From assembly GCF_900114675.1 (NCBI RefSeq), contig NZ_FOZM01000006.1, positions 1 through 54,994 of the forward strand: a stretch of DNA of 54,994 nucleotides. Reading direction: 5' to 3'. Below the pieces are notes generated by a model. It was not told where the DNA came from and made no database searches. It worked only from the letters and a program-made list of their open reading frames with translations. Source of the DNA: Yoonia litorea (lineage in GTDB: Bacteria; Pseudomonadota; Alphaproteobacteria; Rhodobacterales; Rhodobacteraceae). The translations under genes were made by a program, and so were the position numbers. This document shows positions 15,001 through 18,604 of the stretch, in pieces. Numbering within the stretch: the first letter of the stretch is position 1; every line of letters begins with the position of its first letter.

Positions 15001-15357
15001 GTCCAGCCATTCCTCAGGCCAGACGATCTCGTCGTCGGCTGTCAGCCCGGCGTCCTCTGCCTCGGGCGCGGCTTCCGGCGCTGCCTCGATTGCGTCAAGC
15101 TGCTGGACCAGAGCGGCCACCTCGGCTGCAGGATCATAGCGTCCGCTGTCCTCGACCAACCGCGCAAGCTCGCCTGTCAGCGGGTCTGCAGACAGCAGGA
15201 TACGCGGCTCCAGCGCCTCGACCTTGAAGCTTTCCTCGCGGTGCAACTCGTGCTCTGTGGGATCGGTATCAAAGCCGGACTGCAGGCGAAGCTGATCATC
15301 CGCCGAAGCATTGCTGCCTCGGGCGAAGAGATTCCGGAGCTTCGTCAGCGTTGACAT
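1..15357 (-). CDS. Giant LEPR-XLL repeat protein, N-terminal 5,119 codons (gene continues through the circle junction)
   Basis: This is the 5' part of a gene of about 12,112 codons; the rest is at 33918-54899. The ATG at 15357 lies in the frame that continues across the junction, and the first 59 residues carry the LEPR-XLL motif (residues 49-59), which supports this start. A GGAGG sequence lies about 28 bases upstream, too far for a normal ribosome site, so the exact start is less certain than the frame. Residues 60-215 form an acidic, Ala/Glu-rich linker. Residues about 219-362 form a matrixin-like zinc protease module (H328, E329, H332, H338, Met-turn M345). From about residue 550 to 3290 come at least 17 repeats of roughly 135-200 residues built around FAGxG. 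Beta-rich repeats follow to the junction. No transmembrane segment or classical signal peptide is visible. The family is usually interpreted as exported surface or matrix proteins; adhesion or matrix function here is inference. Confidence 0.95.
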   Translation of the reverse strand, partial: MSTLTKLRNLFARGSNASADDQLRLQSGFDTDPTEHELHREESFKVEALEPRILLSADPLTGELARLVEDSGRYDPAAEVAALVQQLDAIEAAPEAAPEAEDAGLTADDEIVWPEEWLDGEGEADTSDALVDATEVAIPAASQTGDEAATDEPFVSLQQTPEADPEPVFASSVNSLVGQADAKGHDAQAPPVQISETQQNNAETENTPNGVFGAAGDALVYSGPLGAAIGTEIRQSDAQAMLGFVISEWRTALGDDTLFSDLTIAIADLSDGVLGNITGAQIILDVNAAGQGWFLDTTPESDEEFTTLCGATLVGDIAGVDLLTVIRHEVGHAAGFDHDAGFALMNETLGQGERRGIPAVLPAAGDPVSGNLSTPNDGTLTDTVGTNAYFYVVRADGTVAVYNSANFNNGSEVVVTTSVVTAINASDPSAALTEVDTLVLPDVAAVVNLDDVNAGSVTFGANTITFTSIESIQFGNTDDRLVIDDAGFITGEIDQGDGTFEISVADVISILFDEGTVPTATLSISVTETTATKVSTTGGADVANAALDLLAITLEGASVFVGTGANGYFADGTGSVGVEISGAAFTLNIYADATGTWTNLDATLGNASLIGVSDVTATIYNAAVKIISEAAGFVIGGTAALVEVAASATLTVNNNVLIAGTVRLVLTDVTGVDDGTATVNGSLFAFTITSAKIFGGVDAVIDASVPATPTVTTTNATGFYAENIGATLAVLSTANGTFTGLTLSVGSGEIVGIPDTTASVGNFAVIYNDGVDWTQTPLAAAGLTLSGTVFEIETQATLTVNNNVLLAATFALSITTPAAGESLLTISVLNAFAFAGNGTVTATRNANGDVTALTVGDGAQGFVATGVTFEFASYSTATAGYAAIYLSAATVSPEGIDGLTLNLSDLLVRANFDNGAGAFDWAASTLTLTSVANIAAYDATERLDVQVTIDELNIDDALLLTGTITLTTAKGVLIDGVTGDLLYLSLSNLSVFAGQGATITGGVLNADDGQGFLAAGGSFAIGILTDITNPAAPVQYTGIKGALDTVTVKGLSAVTVELTGFAFDYNATTGTDKISWAAATDAPALSTITDQTTIAVTGSLLLAIETNFIATADFSLISKTQDVNDTSIALTGASVLIFELTEASVWAGTGFVLEGTTGDRSVNEANATGFTVQLATIEFVVVNEMTTGPPAPRSWSAVYGELGTVTPVGLPSDLTFTLKNVTFGMNNAAADGTKIDWTALDGAAAGQITDLPTNIATFDNLYGIAFGGSVEIAVSGSVLVAGTLSGRISDGVLNDGAAYTDDRAISVFTFTVSGGFLFAGVGGDFTRDADGAVTGVDVANATGLSATGVAIEIVTVTETLVPTNKWSAFDIQAATVTAAGLSSLAGVGIELFDFEASGNSTAILNGTNIDWTGVTDAAFSDLTRIKLLDAAVSLSIGGGIDLNVADSVLATGRFTLLALTKDLNDEVTPITGADILIFTLSDVEFFAGVGGAFAGSGSLTNGTKDSIDPAAGTGFYASGASLELVIVNDKTALQTYSAVALDVQTVSLIGLPDALQFQITDLFFGANNANAAVDPVKLDWTELVDELGADLPSTIATFDAGYGLEFAATLELIIDTDKVLVKGSLAGAIFNTDIDAGDVQITGADVFSFSVTNASLFAGSGGAFDAGTASGFADGGTGFTATNVSLELLTISGGTVTAGGATGDSWTAYRITVDQASPVGIDGITLKAYNFVVAGNSVTDAAVTVDLPSKIDWTLLSAELPGFAITDSAQGLTDAVVFEIGGAVEVDISGFVLGLGRFSLEINDYTNVTDDTLVIGDAQVLTISLSGISLFAGVGGTFNFDADSGRALSVNSTNGTGFVVNNASLDIVLLKDLDATIANIVTYTAVSVTADGVGLQGLPSSLVFDITDFSFNMNLPESGQNVAVNSQTRLNWATVKFGTTPEALPLPASIAALESGDSIAFGGNLRLEITGGVLIAGTLGGSIKSGTITDGTTSVTDADIFILKVTDTFIFAGVGGQFDEDADGKVTGITAGVGTGFFGSDVNVEIVSVSEPVPAVATTTPLVTRTAVNVYVGALGVRGLDIPNFDAKVFDFVVKGNFVSDTTEAKFDWDTDNAGSNIDTLIALDGTSLDLTDATSDGAIDILVGITIGGFIQLDLFGSVLAYGQFTISSSIQNVADGNRTIAGAQVLTVSVSDVNLFAGVGGQFTLDGDDKATAIDPDAGTGFRATGANLDLAIITQTVDNVLTTTVETRELLRWTAVAVEVEQVTLQNFPDALVIEVNDLAVKLNVAATPLVGPEIKLDWSSVSQVSGTMLADIDASIGVLFSGAMEIQIDTVVLLSGAFAGSVKNLAALDGGTANTAAMTDVSILTFSLRDVYLFAGTGGAFTRDGDGAVNGIANQGTGFKVENLALDLALVSETATSAGVDALTPARSWTALYATTSAIAPVGLPSGLEIAVTRLTIGFNGKDARNSEQLDWANIAETQNLTVSVLIAGTDLIVSGALTLNAFGFVSLSATFDLVSVSALTAELDSSLAGKEDATALLIGLTISDLFIGQPNGVGISVSSGSLALALLKTTPPTIGTGPTATVGPYAATTTPGATAIFGTLTGATINGLPEGLDFTITSVTVNLYQTTATSTVDAGTGAFVTNPFDWTSIEGPVDFVPTADAGLSFTFGETGSEITAVFDATSDRLNATGSLALNAFGFVIVNGGFTFAKDTVDVDVNSDGTFDTTLGDMNNAVLTRLSISAASPDSGTTPGLFIGLPDGPGISVETAEVVFASLKAADPLTDGRGYSTLKAEIAGASLTGIDPITVDLDALVLELNSAKNALVPTATVDVLDWGNSINLDPTAWASGDTGITGQDTFDAISADGDTPDGTLRPLIDSSINGFKVFADATIVVSEFVFITGKVAISQQNGIAAREVGSTAAFTTSVLSIGISDAVVFAGVGWADGDTLATTEGTGIGLTVDSLGLFIVKEVNAAKPVTELRKWTSLKASGGAELIGVDDVILKGDLDLVVNQAGAINNVAYKTLDFTFGGGDDGWTIQVGNSDPIVFDSVVAEIVVTGSVVIGIDQYVFISGEFSFRQSDEIYTVITDQVATSIFVNGLTLGASNVNIFVGTGYDLDLDFAAQDDLVGLKISNGLVGLALFKEVTSATDKTAKLNGQSFTALTASGDVELVGVEGLTLAAYNLQVLVNKGSGTAAIDFTKGDFDTNPFNLTAGTEQITFDMTTGLIQASGFVVIGIEQYVYLAGNISFAQGGTLTTSTSTKKFDVTKVTGSGISAFVGTGGPYWDVDLGDPADPQVVERADAGNATGVIVDNFSFTLALIGEVRDVAATATTPAQRVAVTNGLKYSALYATISSVEVVGVDGVVLAANNLELKVNTASGGLVPPATTPVPTGLDFTTVTGLDPGLQIFVVESFAGTLLELRAGNGAGNGAQIWINLDGTTPATADAADFVLQGDLLYEKTTSANGQVFTKIALTTMTVQIGDFAVTGDALMYLTATGLAGSFEVTVDLSTTAGGNAISVGGTIRLEISTRPTATNIGFDTTNDGDPDTFLDLPRGKFVRLTGEDLFLSVDLGNDDSEELRFSGSISVTQVSPLNNAAGPKKTIIAFTGVTGTFVDESNVIFDITEGAGVFIFYSDTANPTSTANGIAGLMELTLGLRAGAFETGATAQIRINTTSRTAINETVEIAGATYTITFTEANVRTIALIAAKLSFDPYFTIEGSVAQLSASQLQLANASATSGFVGRNISIFIGDRGVLDDDSDDIGLLITNTQLAVWEFGTGTTRSFAIYATGTVTVVGIEGLTIEGTVTVRINKSGQLIAPHTIQDIRLDNNDALPDLQVAAVAGQIEQVSADALTFGFGGTGTTNIVAITAGGEIGNPIDDVVFTRMPGGSIEVDIPQAAITVTPPDADSFGIEGAARFSFGGALGFQLQDMRVTGYTLFGETVELLRTTGFRPVTADIAAPLQNQIVSLADLNYIDVIYNDINRSATAANPSGMNLSSITDAGAEFVLTVRSLTAPSTPITLLVSGEGELVEGTSRPTFRYEILSKPLTLDQTVTVEVQFLANSWEDARGAQGAAKTVSFRLLATTPPTGGSFDLGNPQPIAYVASPFNGSGISVDQINAKGYIDITFLAEAGKELIGIDGDEIRILSQGGAINLDPALNGVGEKFTVVQISKTTYRFFVAAKPTTGTNPTAAATTQAIAPANPAFVAGEVVVEFIAGTWGNQKADGSERVVFGAETLATTFQGLTNQKVVFTNVFTVTAAPMAQSPSDTALKIGPITIDKPTFGLDKLAFKDGLLVLTLALGADTAAFSFGGGASGSGGSGTQTDNSGVSITLTNLLIKFDIAVDILGVISGEGFELSPTGKWSISADRLQAIVPNAFELDARLITIQYDPNADESSYDANRPTGAGQTLVRINTVEISFPSFGISGYLTQDNSGGETIPGLTVYDNGFRIGEGVLIYTPGASGNTATPTSGTSGDKIRLGSILEFDDFRIGVSNFSYISGNGVTFDGTIFVASGGAKFFPGKAINATVIDRLSAEPGEAPGVPNTEALRAGLTFTDGKVDGFIFELDTFVINIGPYLTIKGVDLRLDTSAADDEELISFAAIGAEVQVGSLRIGGEARQFAFLGDGTFVTKQGFGVFLSVGSVDGASFKWPSWLPIKITEIGILWPDIQEDPTDFILILSASIRGISGADGLQFEGAVNGIRIDVGLLLEGKFPVIGIDSLGVSVSGTLFGGSIDGALIGGIVRLDANGNQISTFDFTTPVADRLLFVGVEASFGVAGVSGFTIRFAFSELGPLGVLVSGSVPGGILLEPNSGLAINDFTGGVDFFKSLPDITDAADLAGPAFALPGTITVDQWLESVESQVVAQYKAVQANPSLGGFLAAFTAPMTIYGSAKVFSIYTSEKVFNGQVAIKISTDGKILVIGQLNFAADNLSLSARLYANLSKIAQGEGTILLLVKVPDQLDLLTVKGSLQFGFRDILGEETQFAVTYDSLDKPYQALSGITQGTVYGVGSFNNVGYIIVDFSEALGTLNTASITDLEAEIVLLNTTATLNTSIGAIETETAGQYQIWLSNLDASITNVEYGFVYQSWSFTDTTTNETVYSDRGKVSNPGDPI
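5500..13700 (-). repeat. At least 17 tandem FAGxG protein repeats of about 135-200 residues
   Basis: The core F(A/V/I)G(V/T)G recurs in frame near plus-strand positions 13673, 13270, 12850, 12380, 11914, 11395, 10888, 10379, 9857, 9310, 8750, 8220, 7690, 7080, 6520, 6020 and 5515. Each unit has a similar order: a beta strand ending in the core, a short D/G-rich loop followed by GTGF, a segment ending in WTA or YSA, a GLP or GI turn, and an asparagine followed by a DW motif. I do not recognise a named domain. The repeats are diverged at DNA level, so this does not look like a recent expansion. Confidence 0.8.
14271..14700 (-). other. Matrixin-like zinc metalloprotease module of the giant protein
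   Basis: The motif HEVGHAAGFDH (residues 328-338) fits the HExxHxxGxxH zinc site of metzincins, and ALMNE follows seven residues later as a plausible Met-turn. Upstream is a segment containing GWFLDTTP and a short cysteine-containing stretch, of the type that precedes this site in other giant repeat proteins. All zinc ligands and the catalytic glutamate are present, so the module could be active, for example in self-processing. Confidence 0.82.
15181..15213 (-). other. LEPR-XLL motif (residues 49-59 of the giant protein)
   Basis: The reading frame here gives LEPRILLSADP, preceded by FKVEA. This matches the known LEPR-XLL N-terminal motif of very large, repetitive proteobacterial proteins. 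Its position close to the start and its presence in otherwise unrelated giant proteins suggest a sorting or export signal. That function is inference. Confidence 0.9.
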
Positions 15358-15420
15358 TGAGTGGATCGCGGCGCGGTCCCTGCGCCCTCCAAAAGGAAAC
15401 GAGTGGTGTCCCTTCAAGCT

Positions 15421-15437
15421 AGCGAATCGGATTCGCT
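15421..15437. promoter_or_regulatory. 17-base palindrome upstream of the giant gene, candidate operator
   Basis: AGCGAATCGGATTCGCT has perfect 8-base arms around one central base, 63 bases upstream of the ATG at 15357. Its sequence differs from the ParB-like palindromes nearby, so it may bind another regulator or form a hairpin in the leader mRNA. Confidence 0.45.
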
Positions 15438-15478
15438 GCGTAAACGGAAATCTGTTTCGAAAAAGTAAATACCAAATA

Positions 15479-15499
15479 TGGTGTTTTGGCGCTACACCA
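15479..15499. promoter_or_regulatory. Short inverted repeat in the giant gene's leader
   Basis: TGGTGT and ACACCA form perfect 6-base arms with a 9-base loop. It could be an operator or an mRNA hairpin; nothing shows which. Confidence 0.3.
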
Positions 15500-15592
15500 C
15501 CACTATATGCAGGGTTGCGAAACTGACGTGCGAAACACTGTTGTTTGGCCCTGAAAATCTAACACATTGATTTTTCACATTTTTTTCAATGC

Positions 15593-15608
15593 GTTTCGCG
15601 CGCGAAAC
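15593..15608. promoter_or_regulatory. parS-like palindrome 1, downstream of parB
   Basis: GTTTCGCGCGCGAAAC is a perfect 16-base palindrome and fits the alphaproteobacterial repABC parS pattern GTT-N4-GC-N4-AAC. It lies 12 bases beyond the parB stop codon. Related 15-base palindromes occur at three other positions in the parAB region. Confidence 0.65.
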
Positions 15609-15620
15609 TCTAATCCCGCA

Positions 15621-16685
15621 CTATGACAGAATATCGGCGATTGCCTCCATCACACTGTCCATCGCGGCATCATCAAGCTCTGCCCCGCTGAAATGGATCG
15701 CGTATCCGCGTTCATCGAGATGGCGGCGCAAGACGATCCCGTTGCGCAGTTTGACGGTCTTGGTCATGCCGGTGCGATGCGGGTTTTCGGCTTTGGGTCG
15801 GCCACGCTTGGCGATTTTCTGAGGCCCCTGCTCTACCGCTGCGATGGCTGGTTCAAGCGCTTCCCACTCGGCCTCGGCGGTCAATCCGCGTGATGCTGCC
15901 AGCGCCTCGCGCAAGGCGCGCTGACCGCCCTGCCGCAATGCTTGTGCGAGCCGCAGACCGCGCCGCTCTGACAGGGCTTCGGGGAAATGCATCAGATCGC
16001 CGAGTTCCTCAAAAACCTCGGCAAAGGATTTGACCTTGGACCGCTTCGATTTCGAGCCCGACCCGAAGAGCGTGTTGACCGCCTCCTCTGTGCTGCCAAA
16101 GGCCCCCTGCTGTGCTGCGATGACCGCAATGCGGCCCCGCTCGTAATGGCTAAGGTTGCTGCGGATTTCGTTTTCTTCGACCATCGCAACGAAACTCGCC
16201 GCCGTGTCATGGGCCGGTCTGACCAGCGCTTTGACCGTCTCGAACGCGCCGGGGTTATCGGCGTTGAGTTTGCGCAGCGCCAGCAGTCGCCGGTAGCCCG
16301 ACAACAGCGCATAGTGCTCGCCGTCCTTGTAGACCTCGATCGGCAGACGCTGACCGTTTGCCTTGATCGAGGTTTTCAGCTCCTCAAGTTCGTCAGGATC
16401 AATGTTGGTCCGGTCCCTGACCATCTGGTCGGTCTGCACAAATTTGGTGGGTAGCTCCACAACCACCAGCCCCGCAGCAAGTGCGTTGCGCATCCTTTCT
16501 GCATCCAGTTTATCGAGCCGCGTTTGCGCGTCGTCCACGCGGCTGACTTGCGCCGCCTCGGCCGCAATCTGGCTGATGGGTGCTGTCGCCGGATTGGGCC
16601 GCGCAGGCGTTTCGCTGCGAAACTGTGCATCGAGTGCGCTGAGATCTTCGGCAGATGGTGCTGTGAGTTTACGTCGCTTGGCCAT
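15621..16685 (-). CDS. parB: ParB-family plasmid partition protein
   Basis: The 354-residue product binds centromere sites and works with ParA to segregate plasmid copies. The ParB N-terminal region lies at about residues 75-180. It contains GYRR (130-133), the counterpart of the GERR box that binds nucleotide in ParB/Srx proteins, and ENEIRSNLS (171-179), the usual ENxxRxxLS motif. A helix-turn-helix region follows at about 180-260. The start is 3 bases after the parA stop, so the two genes form one operon. Palindromes built from TTTCGC/GCGAAA arms lie inside and around the operon and are its probable binding sites. The N-terminal 70 residues are variable, as is usual. The family assignment is secure; partition of this plasmid is inferred from context. 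Confidence 0.92.
   Translation of the reverse strand: MAKRRKLTAPSAEDLSALDAQFRSETPARPNPATAPISQIAAEAAQVSRVDDAQTRLDKLDAERMRNALAAGLVVVELPTKFVQTDQMVRDRTNIDPDELEELKTSIKANGQRLPIEVYKDGEHYALLSGYRRLLALRKLNADNPGAFETVKALVRPAHDTAASFVAMVEENEIRSNLSHYERGRIAVIAAQQGAFGSTEEAVNTLFGSGSKSKRSKVKSFAEVFEELGDLMHFPEALSERRGLRLAQALRQGGQRALREALAASRGLTAEAEWEALEPAIAAVEQGPQKIAKRGRPKAENPHRTGMTKTVKLRNGIVLRRHLDERGYAIHFSGAELDDAAMDSVMEAIADILS
16609..16623. promoter_or_regulatory. parS-like palindrome 2, inside the 5' end of parB
   Basis: GTTTCGCTGCGAAAC is a perfect 15-base palindrome with one central base. It uses the same TTTCGC/GCGAAA arms as the sites at 15593, 17951 and 18170. Confidence 0.5.
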
Positions 16686-16688
16686 GGT

Positions 16689-18077
16689 TTAAGCCTCCTC
16701 TGCGTTCTGTTCCATCTGGACATCCCGCCACCAGGTGCCCAGCAGAACCGATTTCACTTCCGCCCACGTGCGATCAAATGTTTCGCGGCCACGGATGTAG
16801 GTTTCACGGTTGAATTCACGGTAATCGGATTCGTAGATCCCGTTGAGATGTTCGCCGGCCTGTCCGACCATCGCGGTCATTTCCTGCCGATGCGCGGTCA
16901 TGAAGTCGCCGAAATATGCCTGAATGACATTGGCCAGATCGGTCTGCTGGTTAGCGTCAAACCTGGTCAGGATTGCGCGGACAGCATCCCATTCGAACTT
17001 CATCTCCGGCAAGCCTGCCTGACGGCGCACCGCGTTCTCACCATCCTCAATCGAGGCAAATGTGCTGTAGAGCATGTCAAAGAACCGTCCCGTGCTGTCG
17101 AACTCCAGATAGGATGCGCCGAGCGGCACCAGCAGGATATCTGCTGCCGCCAATGCGTTGATGGTCAGATAACCAAGCGCAGGTGGCGTATCGAGCACCA
17201 CAATATCGTAGTCGTCTAATATATCCTCACCGGCCAGAGCGTTGCTCAGCGCGTCCCATAGCGGCCAGCTGCGCAACTGCATCCGCCAGACCGGGACCTG
17301 AAATTCCGCCCAATAGAGGTTCAGCTGCGCACCGATCAGGTCGATATTGGGCCAGTGGGTCGACTGGATCAGATCGCGCGCTTTCATGCTGCGCGCTTCG
17401 GCAAGGGTTTCATCAAAGGGCAGGGGTGCCGCACCCGCTGCCTCGCGTTCGCGGTTCTCGACCTCAACGTTCAGAGCGTAATCCTTCGCCAGAAGCGGGA
17501 AGGCGGTTTGCCATTCGTCCTGCACGGTGCCGCCCATGATGGAGGTCATTGACCCCTGGCTGTCGAGGTCGATGACAAGCACCTTGTAGCCGTCGAGTGC
17601 GGCCGACATCGCCAGATGCGCCGCGGTCGAGGTTTTGCCAACGCCGCCTTTGAAATTCGCCACAGAGATGATCTTTGCGGGCTGACCTTTGGGGCGCCAG
17701 GGCAGGTATTCACGATCAGCGGCACCTTCCGCAGCGAAATGCGCGCGCAGGGTCATGATTTCATCCAGGGAAAACCATTTGGAACCACCTTCGCCGTAGC
17801 CTTGCGGCAGATCGGGGTTGGCTTTCAGCACGCGCCGGAAGTGCGAGGCTGCCACAGGGATCAGATAGCGGCAGACCTCCCAAGTGGAGAACCGGCGCAA
17901 CCGCTTGTCGCCGTCCGGGGCGTGACCACGCTTGGCAAGGTCTTCGCGGCCTTTCGCAGCGAAAGCCGCCGCTTTCGCGAATCGTGTGGTGTCGATAGGG
18001 TCGGAGAGAGCCGCCGCAGCCTTTTCCCGGTCGATGCCCATATAAGGCGGCTGGGGCGCTTTATTCGCAGATGACAT
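16689..18077 (-). CDS. parA: ParA-family partition ATPase with N-terminal DNA-binding region
   Basis: The 462-residue product is a Walker-type ParA ATPase. It has a deviant Walker A motif KGGVGKTS at residues 143-150, following SVANF, and the VLVIDLDSQG motif at about 167-175. VVLDTPPALGYL appears later as the Walker B region. Residues about 60-120 (FSTWEVCRYL to WFSLDEI) look like a MerR-like or winged-helix DNA-binding region, typical of the long plasmid ParA/RepA type that represses its own operon. The ATG at 18077 is preceded by GAGG at a spacing of seven bases. Length and layout fit the partition ATPases of alphaproteobacterial plasmids. It is divergent from the replication initiator across a 527-base origin region. 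Confidence 0.94.
   Translation of the reverse strand: MSSANKAPQPPYMGIDREKAAAALSDPIDTTRFAKAAAFAAKGREDLAKRGHAPDGDKRLRRFSTWEVCRYLIPVAASHFRRVLKANPDLPQGYGEGGSKWFSLDEIMTLRAHFAAEGAADREYLPWRPKGQPAKIISVANFKGGVGKTSTAAHLAMSAALDGYKVLVIDLDSQGSMTSIMGGTVQDEWQTAFPLLAKDYALNVEVENREREAAGAAPLPFDETLAEARSMKARDLIQSTHWPNIDLIGAQLNLYWAEFQVPVWRMQLRSWPLWDALSNALAGEDILDDYDIVVLDTPPALGYLTINALAAADILLVPLGASYLEFDSTGRFFDMLYSTFASIEDGENAVRRQAGLPEMKFEWDAVRAILTRFDANQQTDLANVIQAYFGDFMTAHRQEMTAMVGQAGEHLNGIYESDYREFNRETYIRGRETFDRTWAEVKSVLLGTWWRDVQMEQNAEEA
17951..17965. promoter_or_regulatory. parS-like palindrome 3, inside the 5' end of parA
   Basis: CTTTCGCAGCGAAAG is a perfect 15-base palindrome. A diverged relative with one mismatched arm lies near 17727-17739, also within parA. 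Confidence 0.5.
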
Positions 18078-18169
18078 GATGAAACCTCAATGTGCGCTAT
18101 TTTTGGTGATTTGCGTCTGACTTTCGCACATGAACCCGAAAATGAGAATCACTAATCGTGGTTTTCAGC

Positions 18170-18184
18170 ATTTCGCAGCGAAAT
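18170..18184. promoter_or_regulatory. parS-like palindrome 4, upstream of parA
   Basis: ATTTCGCAGCGAAAT is a perfect 15-base palindrome, 93 bases upstream of the parA start. It lies between the gene and an AT-rich stretch holding a possible -10 element, so it could serve both partition and autoregulation. Confidence 0.6.
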
Positions 18185-18247
18185 TCCAAAAGGAACGACA
18201 CGAAAAGACGTTTAATATATTTAGACTCTTTATAGACTTTAGGCTTG

Positions 18248-18253
18248 ATTATA
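18248..18253 (-). promoter_or_regulatory. Possible -10 element for parA
   Basis: On the minus strand this reads TATAAT, about 170 bases upstream of parA in an AT-rich stretch. No good -35 hexamer sits at the right distance, so the call is tentative. Confidence 0.25.
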
Positions 18254-18407
18254 TAAACGATTACAGTTGCTTACGTGTCCTACGGTATACGTCTGCGGGA
18301 TGAAGGGTATCCGGATACAGGATGATACGTGCCAGTCTGCGGTGAATAGGGGCCCGATTCGCAGGGATTGAGGCTCCTGGACTCAGGAACACAAGAAATA
18401 GAGTCTG

Positions 18408-18428
18408 TTTTGGGTCAAGCCCCCAAAA
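18408..18428. repeat. Inverted repeat in the origin region
   Basis: TTTTGGG and CCCAAAA form a perfect 7-base stem with a 7-base loop. It might be an origin hairpin or a terminator of a small counter-transcript; no partner feature decides between these. Confidence 0.35.
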
Positions 18429-18604
18429 TCACGGAGTCTCGAACCCGTAAACGGATACCTCAAGCAACGCGCGGTGCGGGTACCTTTCGTTAAGGAACCT
18501 ATCTACAGGATGGGGGAGCGCCGTTCAAAGGTGCCTAAGCTTGTCTTGTTGCAAGGTGCCTTTTGCGGTAGGATGAAGGTGAAACCTCGGTAGAAGGTGA
18601 GCAG

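Larger units (their letters stand above)
15358..15620 (-). promoter_or_regulatory. Leader of the giant gene (263 bp) with several inverted repeats
   Basis: This is the only spacer between parB and the giant gene, so the giant gene's promoter is probably here or upstream in parAB. It holds a 17-base palindrome (15421-15437), a short hairpin (15479-15499), two direct copies of TGCGAAAC (15516-15523 and 15529-15536) and a 16-base palindrome (15593-15608). I could not identify a convincing -35/-10 pair. Confidence 0.5.
18078..18604. other. Probable replication origin and divergent parA/rep control region
   Basis: This 527-base gene-free region separates parA from the initiator gene. It contains a parS-like palindrome (18170-18184) and an AT-rich stretch (about 18210-18265) with two TAGACT copies 11 bases apart. 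Further sites are GTATCCGGATAC (18307-18318), TTTTGGG/CCCAAAA arms (18408-18428) and an imperfect GGTACCTT/AAGGAACC repeat (18479-18499). AAGGTG recurs at 18528, 18553, 18576 and 18594, at spacings of 25, 23 and 18 bases; the last copy also serves as the ribosome site. These are features of an initiator-controlled origin, but no clean iteron array is visible. Confidence 0.6.
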
